From positions 26,984,602-27,048,601 of the forward strand of contig OY755039.1 in the NCBI GenBank assembly GCA_963576565.1: 64,000 bases of DNA, read 5' to 3'. The notes beneath the pieces were generated by a model. That model was not told the DNA's origin and ran no database searches. It worked only from the letters and a program-made list of their open reading frames with translations. This DNA is from Aspidapion aeneum (Eukaryota > Arthropoda > Insecta > Coleoptera > Brentidae). Below, in pieces: positions 22,801-32,762 of this stretch (position 1 is its first letter; each line of letters opens with the position of its first letter). Made by a program: the position numbers and the translations under genes.

Positions 22801-24815
22801 AAAGAATTCTTTTTTAAATAACAATTTTAAATAACTTTAAAAAAAATCCAAAAATTGTTTTTTAAACAAATTATTTTGGTAAAATATAAAATTACAAAAT
22901 TACAAAATCCAATTAGCCTTGCATATCAGAATCTTTTTAAAAAGCCAATTTCTAAATTCTAGATCTGCACAACTAACTTAAAGTTTAGAAAAAAATGTGT
23001 ACGGTTTTTACTGTAGTACCTACCTAATTGCTCAAGAATATTAGAACATTGAATACCAGTGATTGCTCCACATATGGGGCGCGCAACCCCCTAGGATATC
23101 CTTCTAAAATATATCTAATCATGCGAAGACAAAGTCACCGGTTAGTTCCATGCCTAGGAAACTCAATGCAATTTGACAGGTCGTTAGGTTAAAGTTCTCA
23201 CTAAGCTGAAAAGAGCCGCTGCGGTCGCGCGTTTGTTCCTTATTTTTTTTTAAGATTTATCTGTGGTTTGGATTTTCCGTCCCCCTTTTATTCAGGTAGA
23301 AAAACCTCTTCCACCGCATTTTATTTCGGATTCATTTTTAATCTATCTTTTGGCTTATGTAGGTAATCTTTGATGCTGGCGCGATGACGCATTAAAGTTA
23401 AATTTTGTTAAATTTGTAACTTTTACAATTTTTAAATATAAACCAATGAGAATTTCTAGTTGCTTTCCTGGGTGAAGTGTCTAAAGTTCAGACGAGTATA
23501 AGATGCATAGTTTTCCGAGAAATTTTAAGGTAAGTTTTCTTATTTTCTCATTTGAGGTTAGATTGGTATTTGATAAAATTTGTATTGGTAGTGTCTTTTT
23601 ACCTTCTTATCGCTTACTTTACGGAACTCTGAATACAGGTTTCCAACGCCTAGTAGGTGTCTTATTTGCCCATCAATTAAGCACAAATTTGGTGTTAATT
23701 TTATGTCTATCTCTTACTTTTGATATAAAGTAAAAGGGAGACACGTACAAAATTAACACTGAATTTGTGCTTAATTGATGGGTAAACAAGGCATTACCCA
23801 GCAGCGTAATGTACTTTGAATAAATTTATTTCTTAATTTTAAATCTTTTTCTTATTATAATCTATTACCTATGATCAACGTGGTTATAAGTTGATTTTTT
23901 TATTGTTTTCAGCTTTTAGATGATATGTGCGACCACTGATAAGCTATGTATACTGCTTTGAAATATACCCTACTGTACTAGGCGAGGAGGTACTTTTAAA
24001 TCACGCCAGATCTTCGTCAAGCTGTTTCATTAATTATTCACTCATCGCTCAACAGAAAAGCTAAAAACCAAATTTAAATATACCAGAAAGTGTTTGATTT
24101 TTAATTATATTTTATTTTACCAATCAATTAGACTATGTATTATTTCATCTATAGTTAGTCGTTAATTTAGTTTTTATTTGTAGCTTTTTCTTTACTTATA
24201 AAAACTCATTTAAAAATGTTTTATTTATTGCACTTTATATATAATTTTCAATCTGTTTATATCTTATAAAGACATTGTATGTCTTTATAAAATATTGACT
24301 GATTAAAAATTTCATAAAAACTTTAAAATTAAAGAAAATTTATTATAAAAGGCGATTTAAATTTCTAGCCTAAACTTTTAGTTCGTCACTAAGCTCAATA
24401 GTGGGCGCCACAGAGTTAACGTTTTGTCAAACAGCCGGAGTTGCCTATCTAATAAAAACTGACTGAACCGAAGCAAAAATCCTTTATCTATGGTTAGTTC
24501 CGCTTAGCCGTTGATGAGTAACAGTAGTACCACGCATCAGAAAAATAAAAGATTACAGTGTATTTTATACACGAATTATTTCATTGAAATGTGTTCAAGT
24601 GGATATCCTATTTACTTTCAGCGCGCAAAAAAATTATGCAAGAAATGTTGTGAGCTTTTCTAAACCTTTAACCGTAAAAAAAAATCCTTCTCTAAGTCAT
24701 TCTCTAATTATTTTGTATATTTAGAGTATATGGTGTATATTAATTTTAGGCCAATGAATGTTCGTTGATTCAATATACACAAACACTAATATAATGAACT
24801 TTTGAAAAACATTAC
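22801..24815. other. Intron without recognised content
   Basis: AT-rich DNA. A local inverted repeat lies at about 23645-23800: 'ttatttgcccatcaattaag' before, 'cttaattgatgggtaaacaa' after, with 'cacaaatttggtgttaattt' also mirrored. It could be another small MITE centred near 23720. No gene seen. Confidence 0.35.
23640..23800. mobile_element. Short palindromic MITE (tentative)
   Basis: The left arm ttgcccatcaattaagcaca and the right arm tgtgcttaattgatgggtaa are reverse complements, continuing inward through 'aaatttggtgttaatttt' and 'aaaattaacactgaattt'. The centre lies near the agta at 23730. The outer ends also look mirrored (aacgcctagtaggtgtctta versus aaggcattacccagcagcgt), but weakly. Target duplication was not determined. 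Confidence 0.5.
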
Positions 24816-24819
24816 ATAT

Positions 24820-25790
24820 TTAGTCCAGTCATTATAGAATTTTAGCTTGCAAAGGGTAGTGTAGTCCCGATTTTGACATATCGTCGCCCAGATGCTAAAA
24901 CCTCGTATCTCAAAATCAGTTTCATTTAGATTATGAATTTTTATTCTATCGATTTCAAAACGTAGTAACTTGATTAGGTAACAAAGAGCATGCGCTGCTC
25001 TAAATATAAATTCCTCGTATCTCGCGACCGGAATAAGTCAGATGTCAAAATCTCATATTTCCCATTTCCTGAAAATTGTGGTTTTTTGAGATACGAGGTT
25101 TTAACATCTGACCGACGATATGTTGTTGACATTGGATTCCTAAACACAAATATGAGTTTTCGACCTTGGGGGGGGAGGGGCTTCCCCCGGCATCTTGGAT
25201 TAAGTGTGCACAACAATGGTTTTTTTAAAATTACTTGGTTACTGTACGTTTTAGACAAAAATGTTTTAAACAAAAGTTGAAGACAATAAAATTTCCTACA
25301 AAAGCACGATTTTTTAGAAAGCTTAGATCTTAAGAAAATTAAATAAAATAAATAAAACATTTAAAAAAAATTTATGAATAAAAAACAACCTGCATATGCG
25401 GACGCTCCTGAAGTGTCAATAATTGCCTTAACACAACTTTGTGATACGCGGTTTGAAAGAGCATTTTATTTTCTCTAAAAAATATATTTTATTATTTTTC
25501 CCTAAAATGCTGAGTTTTTTTGAAAACTGAATGAAGCCTAAAAAAACACTTTTTTTTTCGTGATCTTAAAAAATAACCCCAATTTATGGATGCCAATAAT
25601 TAAGTGCTAACCGTGGACTTGGCTCACTTCAATGATACATCGTTTAAAAGATAATTTAATTTTCTATAATAAAGTTGATTACAAACTTTCTGTAATGCAT
25701 ATCTTTTGAGAAAATGACACAAAACAGAATAATTTCGGTTTATTTTGCATATACTATGAATATACATAGAAAATGGGTGTTATATTGATA
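24820..25790. repeat. Family G element, copy 1
   Basis: It begins agtccagtcatta...agcttgcaaagggtagtgta and continues with 'gattttgacatat', 'cgaccttgggg', 'gtgtgcacaa' and 'gttttagacaaaa'. The same order occurs at 49912 and 61930. The last 400 bp (25385-25790) match 62860-63205 but in the opposite orientation, so the inner part is inverted between copies. A MITE (24882-25117) interrupts it. Non-coding; class unknown, probably a long-armed palindromic DNA element. Confidence 0.6.
24882..25117. mobile_element. MITE inside family G, 'cctcgtatctc' ends
   Basis: The left end cgtcgcccagatgctaaaac and the right end, inverted as cgtcggtcagatgttaaaac, continue into cctcgtatctcaaaa on both arms. A third cctcgtatctc lies at about 25013. 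The flanks carry atat on both sides (24878-24881, 25118-25121), and the family G wording 'gacatat...gttgttgacattgg' is rejoined when it is removed. 236 bp, non-coding. Confidence 0.7.
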
Positions 25791-26109
25791 AAAATAATTT
25801 ATTTCCAATCTAAGAATAGTAAAAGGCTCTAAAAAATTAGCAACATTCAAGAATCCCAATGCTTGTACATCTGTATCTGTATTTGGAGTATTGCGCGAGA
25901 GAGTTTTAGTTAGGAGTAATCACATTAGGAGCTGCAGAAGTTCAAGAAAAGTTTTCCAAGGGATTTGTTTTAATTTTGGCAAGTTGGTTTTAGTAACTGA
26001 AATGTGGGCTGGTTTAGAATAATTATAAATTATTTCTGATTTCCCGGGAATCGCTCCTGCTTGGTCTCAAACTAAGATGTTAAAAAAATTGACTAAATCA
26101 ATTTATATA

Positions 26110-26495
26110 CAGGATGGATTAGTAGGCCGATTTGATGATGTAAGGTATAAATGACAAAAAAAAATTAGATTTTGATTTTCTGGGAATTGCTCCTGCTTGG
26201 TCTGAAACTTAAGCGTTAAAAAAATGAATTAAATCAATTAATTAATCTACAGAGTGGTTTAGTAGGCTGATTTGATGAAAAGTGTTACAAGTAAAATACC
26301 TTTCATTTAAAAGAAATCGAAAAATGTTATCAAGAAGAGTTGTTTAGATTCTCAGTTTTCAGAAAAATCTAAATCGATTGGGAATCAGTCGTGGCTTTTA
26401 ATTCTAAACAAGTTTTCTTTATAACCTTTTCTGATATCTCTTAAAACAAAGGTACTCTATCACTTTTTATCAAATCAACTTACTAAACCACCCTG
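26110..26495. mobile_element. MITE family D with an internal copy of its own end
   Basis: The left end caggatggattagtaggccg and the right end, inverted as cagggtggtttagtaagttg, are flanked by TA. At about 26249 a second left-type end (cagagtggtttagtaggctg) occurs, and 'ggaatygctcctgcttggtc' appears both before 26110 and after it. The arrangement therefore suggests a tandem or self-inserted pair. A right-end fragment lies at 16130-16242. Confidence 0.6.
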
Positions 26496-28423
26496 TATAT
26501 TAATTGATTTGGCTCATTTTCATTTTAAGACCATCTCAATCCGTGGTATGTATAAGCAATGTTTACAAGATATTTGAGTTATATAATCAAAGGTATAAGT
26601 GTATAGGTAAATATCAGAAAGAATTGGCTAGGTATGGTTAATGCTTATTTAAATGTCAGAGGGCTACTCTACTACTACAACTGCATGACGATCACTCAAA
26701 AATCACTAGACCAACTTTTACAAAAATTGCAGGGGTACCTACTTCAATCTTTTATAACCTAAAAAGAGTTTTTGAAAATTTTTTGTTACTATAGGCTGTG
26801 GGTCATTTTCAATGGGTAGTGTATTTGTAAATAAAATCCTATGCTTAATAGAAATATCCAACTAATCTTACAAAAAAAATATTTCAAAAATTCGTGTACC
26901 GTTTTATGCATCATCTGGTATAATGCTCTCATGGATTAGACGTTTATACTTTGCGAAAAAGTCATAATTTAGTTTTATTTATGGGCTCCCCCGATTTTTA
27001 AGGGTTAGATCCGCCAGTGTAAACCATTGTCTTTTATAATTTCGGTTAAGTAGCTTCTGAGATTGGCGGTAACAAAAAATTGACACGAAAAGCCATCCAG
27101 AAGACCTAGTCGTTCTGGTTAGTGAGGTAGCTTATTTGTATTTAAAATGAAATTTTCAATTAATTTGTAAAAACTACTTTACTCCTGATGAAGCTGCTGT
27201 CGTTTTGAGATATATATGTGTATTTCCACTTTTTAACATTTGTTACTGGGAAACTTTGACGTTATAACAATGTAATTTCAATGTAAATTTGAAAACTTCG
27301 TTTCGCTAGCTGCTATGATTCGTAAGATATAATAAAAAACTTTTACATTATGTCAAATTTTGTTAAGAAATAGATTTCCTTATCTAACTCTGAAAACCTC
27401 GTTTTGCCAGCAGCTGTGGTTCTCGAATTATGATTTTTAAAAATGTTTCAACCCCTCTACTACCTCCTTGCAGCCCTCTAACCCCAACAAAATCTAAAGG
27501 TTTATCCACGGACACCGCATCGGTTTATCGATGTTTGTACCTTCTTCTTCTTAAAACATATACACCGATATTTACTAAAGAGATTTAAGGTTTAAGTTTA
27601 AGGTTAACATTTAGTTTATCTTTGGTAAAACGTTTTAACTGAATTTCTTTTAAACTTAATAAAAGTTAATGAAATTTTTCACTAATTATAACTACATAGT
27701 TTATATCGCAATGGCAAAAAACCGGTTAAAATAAGAATCTGCAAGGATTTCGTTAAAAAAAAATTAAAAAACGGAAAAGAAATAGTTTAAACTATAGGTT
27801 TAAGTTTGTAGGGAACGAGGTTTAAGTGAAAATGCAGCGATATTTAAGTGAATTACTTACATTTCTAAATTTTTACTTACTTCCGAAACTTGACATTGTC
27901 GAAAAATGTGCATGTTCCCTAATTTCTATTATATAACTTGCACAAAACATAACGAAAATGAAAAATACCTTTTAAAATTTATTAAAATGACGTAAAATTG
28001 ACTTGAATGACACTGACACTGTTATTCTCATTTGCTGGGCTGAAGATCGACTCGGTTCACGTACGTCTTAAATATATCTGTATTGCTAGAGCGTATTAAA
28101 ACCATTAATGGAAAATGACTGCTACAAGCGTTCCGACATATTGAATTCAATTAAACTCAAAATGGATTGACAAAGTCAGTGACGTATATAAGGGTTTTCA
28201 TGTAACAAGGAGATAAACCACCCCCCGAAGGTAGTTTAAAATTTAGGACGATTTTTACTCGGAATCCCATGACCTAGGGTGTTAAAGTGACATAAAAATT
28301 TAAACTTGACAGTTGTAATAAAATCAGTTTTCCATGTTTTATTCTTTTTTCCGGTCTATATAGCCCATTTCAAGATCAAATCGTCTTACATTTCAATTTT
28401 CAGGACTTTTTATCGTCTATAGG
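26496..28423. other. Intron with a decayed palindromic patch
   Basis: AT-rich DNA. At 27560-27850 words such as 'gatatttactaaag', 'ggtttaagtttaagg' and, at the other side, 'gtttaagtgaaaatgcagcgatattt' suggest an old inverted-repeat element. Similar wording in reverse occurs at 37735-37815. No gene. Confidence 0.35.
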
Positions 28424-28950
28424 GTAAGTCCATATCAAATCAACCAATGGTTTGGACCTTGTCACCTTTGATTTTCATAATAAGAAGTAAAAATGCAATT
28501 TTTTTGATTTTTTAGCAGTCTAGTTTTTGAGTTATTAATTTTTTTTAATGCTTAATATCGTCTTCTTTAGCACTGACTTGATTTCTGTAAACCCTTGTTA
28601 TTCATAAAGTCTTGGGCATATCGAGGTAAAAGTTACTGTGTAATCTTATAGGTCTACAAGCTTCATTTTGGTGTCATCATTCTTCTAAAAAAAATGCAGG
28701 GGTCTCACCGCAAAATTTATTTTCGATGCAGTTTAAAAACGAATTTTTTATTTTGGTCAATTTTGTTATATTTGTTTTCTAGACTATTTATTTACATGTA
28801 GGACAAGTTTCATCATGGGATGACAGTGGGTTCCTATTTAAAAATTTTTTTTTTTAAATTGATGTTGTTCAAAATTCTTTTATTTTACCTTAAATATAAC
28901 TATTTGACAATTCCCTTACTTTAATATTTTACCTATAAGTTAGCCATAAC
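28424..28950 (+). repeat. Dispersed repeat family F, copy 1
   Basis: It shares with 37080-37676 (opposite strand) the order 'tatagggtaagtc...tcaaccaat', 'aagtaaaaatgcaattt', 'gagttattaa' and 'agactatttatttacat', followed by 'gggatgacagtgg'. No coding frame and no clear termini apart from tatagggtaagtc. Confidence 0.5.
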
Positions 28951-29436
28951 TGGAATAGGGTGTTTGACAGTAGTAAAAAATAAATATATATTTATGTTTA
29001 TATATCTCTTTAGGTCTTGGGAATGCTAAAAACAAACTTTTTTGTTTAATTTTTTCTCAAATTGATAGTTCTTTTAATTTAATAAATTCATTGAATTCAA
29101 ACAATTAGCCACGTGATTCAAAACAGGCGGTCTACCAATCAGCTGCGAGTGACGTCACAAAACAGTAAACGCCTCGAACGAACCTATTTTCTGTGTTATT
29201 TTCTTATGGATGGTAATGTTTGCTTTGATTTAAAGTGCGAATTATCGTCCTAAATTAGATTTTATTTTGTGTTTTGCTTATAAAAACATTTTCAATGGAA
29301 AACGGATTCTCCAGAGTCGATAGCTCCAACTTGCCAATGCTGAATTCCTTTATAGTGGCAGGCTTCTTTGCCAACAACAGTGATTTTTATAAACAACAAG
29401 TGAAATTAAAGAAAGAAAAATTAGAAAAAAGTTTTT

Positions 29437-29507
29437 GCTTCGGCCGGGGATTGAACCCGGGTCTCTTGCTATCTAGGCAAACATTCTTACCACTGAACCA
29501 CCGAAGC
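29437..29507 (-). tRNA. tRNA-like gene 1: Gly-type body, AGA anticodon
   Basis: The 71-nt sequence folds as a full cloverleaf: acceptor gcttcgg/ccgaagc (7 pairs), D stem gttc/gaat, anticodon stem tttgc/gcaag, T stem ccggg/cccgg. The body follows tRNA-Gly (tggttcagtggta A box, gggttcaatcc B box, 4-nt variable loop), but the loop ctagata puts AGA at 34-36, a serine anticodon. Serine tRNAs need a long variable arm, which is missing. Position 37 is T, normally a purine. A T6 Pol III stop follows at 29430-29425. It may be a SINE head or a non-decoding tRNA relic. Confidence 0.55.
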
Positions 29508-29837
29508 CATACATAAATTTTTCGGAAAACCTCCATATATGCCGGCTGCGGTGTCTCAATACAAGAACGAGAAACTCTCAGGTTATTAACTCGACCAAGT
29601 CATCCAACTAATCTCTTTAATTCTTCTTTCCCACCGTCAAAGGTATGAAAACTCAAATTAGACATAAAGAATCAACGTCTGAAAGCATAAGATCACATTT
29701 TCGTTTGTTAAAATCTCAGATCGCAAAATGGGCGATTGCCAATATAATTATCAGATACCAAATTGCAAATAATGCAAGGACCTAAAACTATAAACAACAA
29801 GTGAAATTAAAGAAAGAAAAATAAGAAAAAAGTTTTT

Positions 29838-29908
29838 GCTTCGGCCGGGGATCGAACCCGGGTCTCTTGCTATCTAGGCAAACATTCTTACCACTGAATC
29901 ACCGAAGC
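29838..29908 (-). tRNA. tRNA-like gene 2: Gly-type body, AGA anticodon
   Basis: Same length and fold as the first copy, 401 bp away. Differences fall where pairing is kept or improved: position 10 is A (pairs with T25 instead of a G-T wobble), and the T loop is ttcgatc, giving a canonical B box ggttcgatcc. The anticodon loop ctagata is identical. T6 lies downstream at 29831-29826. Confidence 0.55.
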
Positions 29909-30267
29909 CACACATAAATTTTTCGGAAAACCTCCATATATGCCGGCTGCGGTGTCTCAATACAAGAACGAGAAACTCTCAGGGTATTAACTCGACCAAG
30001 TCATCCAACTAATCTCTTTAATTCTTCTTTCCCGACGTCAAAGGTATTGTTACTCAAATTAGATGTAAAGAATCAACGTCTGAAAGCATGAGATCACCTT
30101 TTCGTGTGTTAAAATCTCTGATCGCAAAATGGGCGATTGCGATTCTTATTTTTCTTTCTTTGATTTCACTTGTTGTTTATAGTTTTAGGTCCTTGCATTA
30201 TATGCAATTTGGTATTTGATAATAGTGATTTTTGTTCTGCGGAGTTTAAAAACGTTAAAATGTTGAT

Positions 30268-31529
30268 GTAAGTATTCGATGAATTGTTTTGTATATAACT
30301 AAAAGTTTTTTAACGATATTATTCGCCTACTTTTACTCATTTAGAATTTGAGGTTAGGTTATATGTTTTGCTTTTTTGTTTAATATGCAACTTACAATAG
30401 ATTCAATTAAGTACCCAATCATTATTATTTTAAGCATTAAGAAACAATCAAAAATTGCTTTTTTAAAATAAAATTTTCTAAATACATTCTACATACATAC
30501 TAGTCCTGCCTATGCACTGCCTAGTCTTGCATATGCACTGCCTAATCCTGCATTTAGAAGTACTCCCTAGTCCTGCCTAATAACTGCCTAGAACCGCCTA
30601 AAAATGTGTACACCTTTCTGCCTATTATAGTTGTCTCACTCCGATAGCTCAAAAAATTGTGGTTTACCTAGTGGACTGTATTTATACAAGTCCTTCGCTT
30701 TCATTTGAAGGGTATAGGAACGCACGCGAAATCGTACCTTTCTGAAGTGAAATTTAATTGAGACATAAAAATAATATTGGTATATGTTGACTATTTAAGA
30801 GCGAAATAATAGAAAAATATTAATGATGCGATCTTATAGGAGAGGGACTTACCGGTGATGTCTTGATCTCTTCCAACTGGTGCACCAGATTCGCCAGAAG
30901 TCTTCTATAGCGGTCCAGCACTCCCGAGTTTCAATGTTTGGAGTTTTAGAGGAATTTAATGGTTTTTAGAGTTCACCATTTTTTATAAAAGCGTTGATCG
31001 TTCAAAATATTCCGATCGAGAGCGTGTGTGTATGGCGACCGACATTTAGGTTCTGTCTTGTTTTTTGCGGCGTGTTTCTTCGCCCTCTATAGGAAAATCG
31101 CATCACTTCTAATAAAAAGAATTTAGAATTCTAATTTTATTAAAAAGAATAAAAACGCGATTTAAATTAAAATATGCAGAGGGCGGTAGTAATATGAGGA
31201 TTGAATTAAAATTAGAAATATATTATTAAATGCGTTTGGAATTTAAATATTAAACTATGCCAAATTGATAGTTTATAGCTAGTTTGTAAGTTTTAAATTT
31301 AACTTAACCTATTGAGTAAAACTACAACCCAATTATACCCAATTGTAACCCAAAATATGAGTTTTAAAAATAAAAATAAAATGTTCTGAAAAAATAATAA
31401 AAATTAGATCAAAAGAAAAAAAAGGTTTCTTGCGAAACCGAAACAATAGTTGTTCACCTCTGTAATAAACATAACCTCAAAAATTTCATCGTCATTTACG
31501 AAATAGTTATACAATGTGTCCGTAAATTC
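30268..31529. other. Intron with a possible minus-strand promoter/first exon
   Basis: On the minus strand a TATA-like ttttataaaa at 30990-30981 is followed by a GC-richer stretch (about 30950-30853) that ends in a good donor, caccg|gtaagt. The stretch reads SGVLDRYRRLLANLVHQLEE then IKTSP in one frame without a Met. It could be a 5' UTR exon or chance. The rest, including 'cctagtcctgcctatgcactg' tandem wording at 30500-30620, is unassigned. Confidence 0.3.
30500..30615. repeat. Degenerate tandem 'ctgcctagtcctgcctatgca' repeats
   Basis: Variants of 'tagtcctgcctatgcactgc' recur four to five times with a period near 20-25 bp, decaying toward 30615. A short, old minisatellite with no coding value. 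Confidence 0.5.
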
Positions 31530-31750
31530 TGTGAAGATCACTTTGATGTGAGTATAACTAAATTGTTTCTATTAATTTTTCTCACGTTGTCTATAATATA
31601 TACAGTGTGTCCGTAAAATCTGGAAAGAGTGTGTCCGTAAATTCTGGAAACATCGAATTTCCGAGAAAATCGTAACTTTTTTAGAAAAAAGCTCGGACAA
31701 GTCTATTTTTATTTAAAAAGGGGATTCAGAAAAAAAATGCGTTATTATAC
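31530..31750 (+). repeat. Left arm of an inverted THAP-exon border duplication
   Basis: This arm is the reverse complement of 35384-35610, with few differences. It starts with the last 18 nt of the THAP exon (tgtgaagatcactttgat) and its gtgagt donor. It runs through intron sequence with two 'gtgtgtccgtaaa(a)tctgga' MITE-like words, and ends at gttattatac. It holds no complete gene. The Penelope-like element lies in the loop between the arms. Confidence 0.8.
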
Positions 31751-31831
31751 AGGGTGTCTCAAAAAAAAGATATGACAGAACATTTTTTCATATGGAACTC
31801 TCTATATTATTATATATTTGGATACCCCAAG

Positions 31832-32308
31832 AAATAAAATTTCGGACTTCCATTGTCTTTATTTATTTTAAAACACGACGTTTCGGTTAGTAAGTATCTC
31901 TAACCGTTATCAAGTGTAAACTAAACAATCTAGTCTTTAGGCTACTACTTATACTACTTGGTGTGCAGCCAGGTGTGGCGGCCCGCCCCCTTTTTAATCC
32001 TAAGACGCCTGTTTTCCTTAAGGAGTGGTTTCCATATGTTTGGTATGTCCGTGCTTGGTTGACTGAAAACTTCTTTATTCTGTATTATAAACGCAGCTTC
32101 AATAAACTTTCGTTTTCGCCAATGCGGCTCCTTATGTAAAACTTTAGCTTCTGACCACTGAATCTTGTGATCTGCTAAACCGGATTTTTCAATATCCCCT
32201 AATTGGGTACTTTTTAGATGTTCATTTACTCTAACCTGAAGAGGGCGTTTCGTTTCACCTACATATGATTTACCACACTCACACGGGATTTGGTAAATAC
32301 ATTCCTTA
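31832..32308 (-). pseudogene. Inverted 3' fragment of the Penelope-like element
   Basis: The minus strand encodes the GIY-YIG tail (IPCECGKSYVGETKRPLQVR...) and the 3' flank, mirroring 32309-32755 almost perfectly to make a hairpin with arms over 430 bp. It is truncated upstream of the endonuclease. Confidence 0.8.
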
Positions 32309-32755
32309 TTTCAACGAAACGCCCTCTTCAGGTTAGAGTAAATGAACATCTAAAAAGTACCCAATTAGGGGATATTGAAAAATCCGGTTTAGCAAATCAT
32401 GCATGGTCAAATGAACACAGGATTCAGTGGTCAGAAGCTAAAGTTTTACATAAGGAGCCGCACTGGCGAAAACGAAAGTTTATTGAAGCTGCGTTTATAA
32501 TGCAGAATAAAAAAGTTTTCAGTCAACCAAGAACGGACATACCAAACATATGGAAACCACTCCTTAAGGAAAACAGGCGTCTTAGGATTAAAAAGGGGCG
32601 GGCCGTCACACCTGACTGCACACCAAGTAGTATAAGTAGTAGCCTAAAGACTAGATTGTTTAGTTTACACTTGATAACGGTTAGAGATACTTACTAACCG
32701 AAACGTCGTGTTTTAAAATAAATAAAGACAATGGAAGTCCGAAATTTTATTTCTA
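32290..32755 (+). pseudogene. Forward 3' fragment of the Penelope-like element
   Basis: A 135-codon frame (32290-32697) covers the GIY-YIG endonuclease from KRPLQVRVNEHLKSTQLGDI to the basic C-terminus, where a shift relative to the full copy changes the last residues. It keeps the E-H pair (RVNEHLK) that the full-length copy has changed to RVNKLLK. It is directly followed by the start of the full copy. Confidence 0.8.
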
Positions 32756-32762
32756 CACAACA

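Larger units (their letters stand above)
29389..30223 (-). mobile_element. Inserted tandem pair of 401-bp tRNA-bearing units
   Basis: Bounded by agtgattttt at 29379-29388 and 30224-30233. Two units with exact 401-bp spacing (aaacaacaag at 29391 and 29792, ggcgattgc at 29731 and 30132) each contain a minus-strand tRNA-like gene. A final 83-bp piece (30141-30223) is the head of the unit in inverted orientation, so the last copy ends in a mirror image. On the minus strand each unit has about 300 bp of leader, the tRNA, a T6 stretch and an 80-bp trailer. It may be a tRNA-derived SINE dimer or mobilised tRNA gene repeats. Confidence 0.65.
29295..30267 (+). pseudogene. Unknown first exon split by an insertion
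   Basis: An ATG at 29295 opens a frame (MENGFSRVDSSNLPMLNSFI, VAGFFANNSDF) that is cut at 29388 and resumes at 30234 (CSAEFKNVKML) up to a gtaagt donor at about 30267. The break is an 835-bp insertion with a 10-bp duplication (agtgattttt). The wording '..lp.l..fmv..FF..n.dF.saE.r.VK..' reminds me of the N-terminus of a multi-copy arthropod protein family with a YqaJ-like nuclease region further on. That link is from memory and unproven. No later exon was seen, so this may be a processed or mobile gene fragment. Confidence 0.4.

Noticed and set aside
24974..25360. 128-codon minus frame and 96-codon plus frame
   Set aside because: They span a MITE/family G boundary and mirror each other; not genes.
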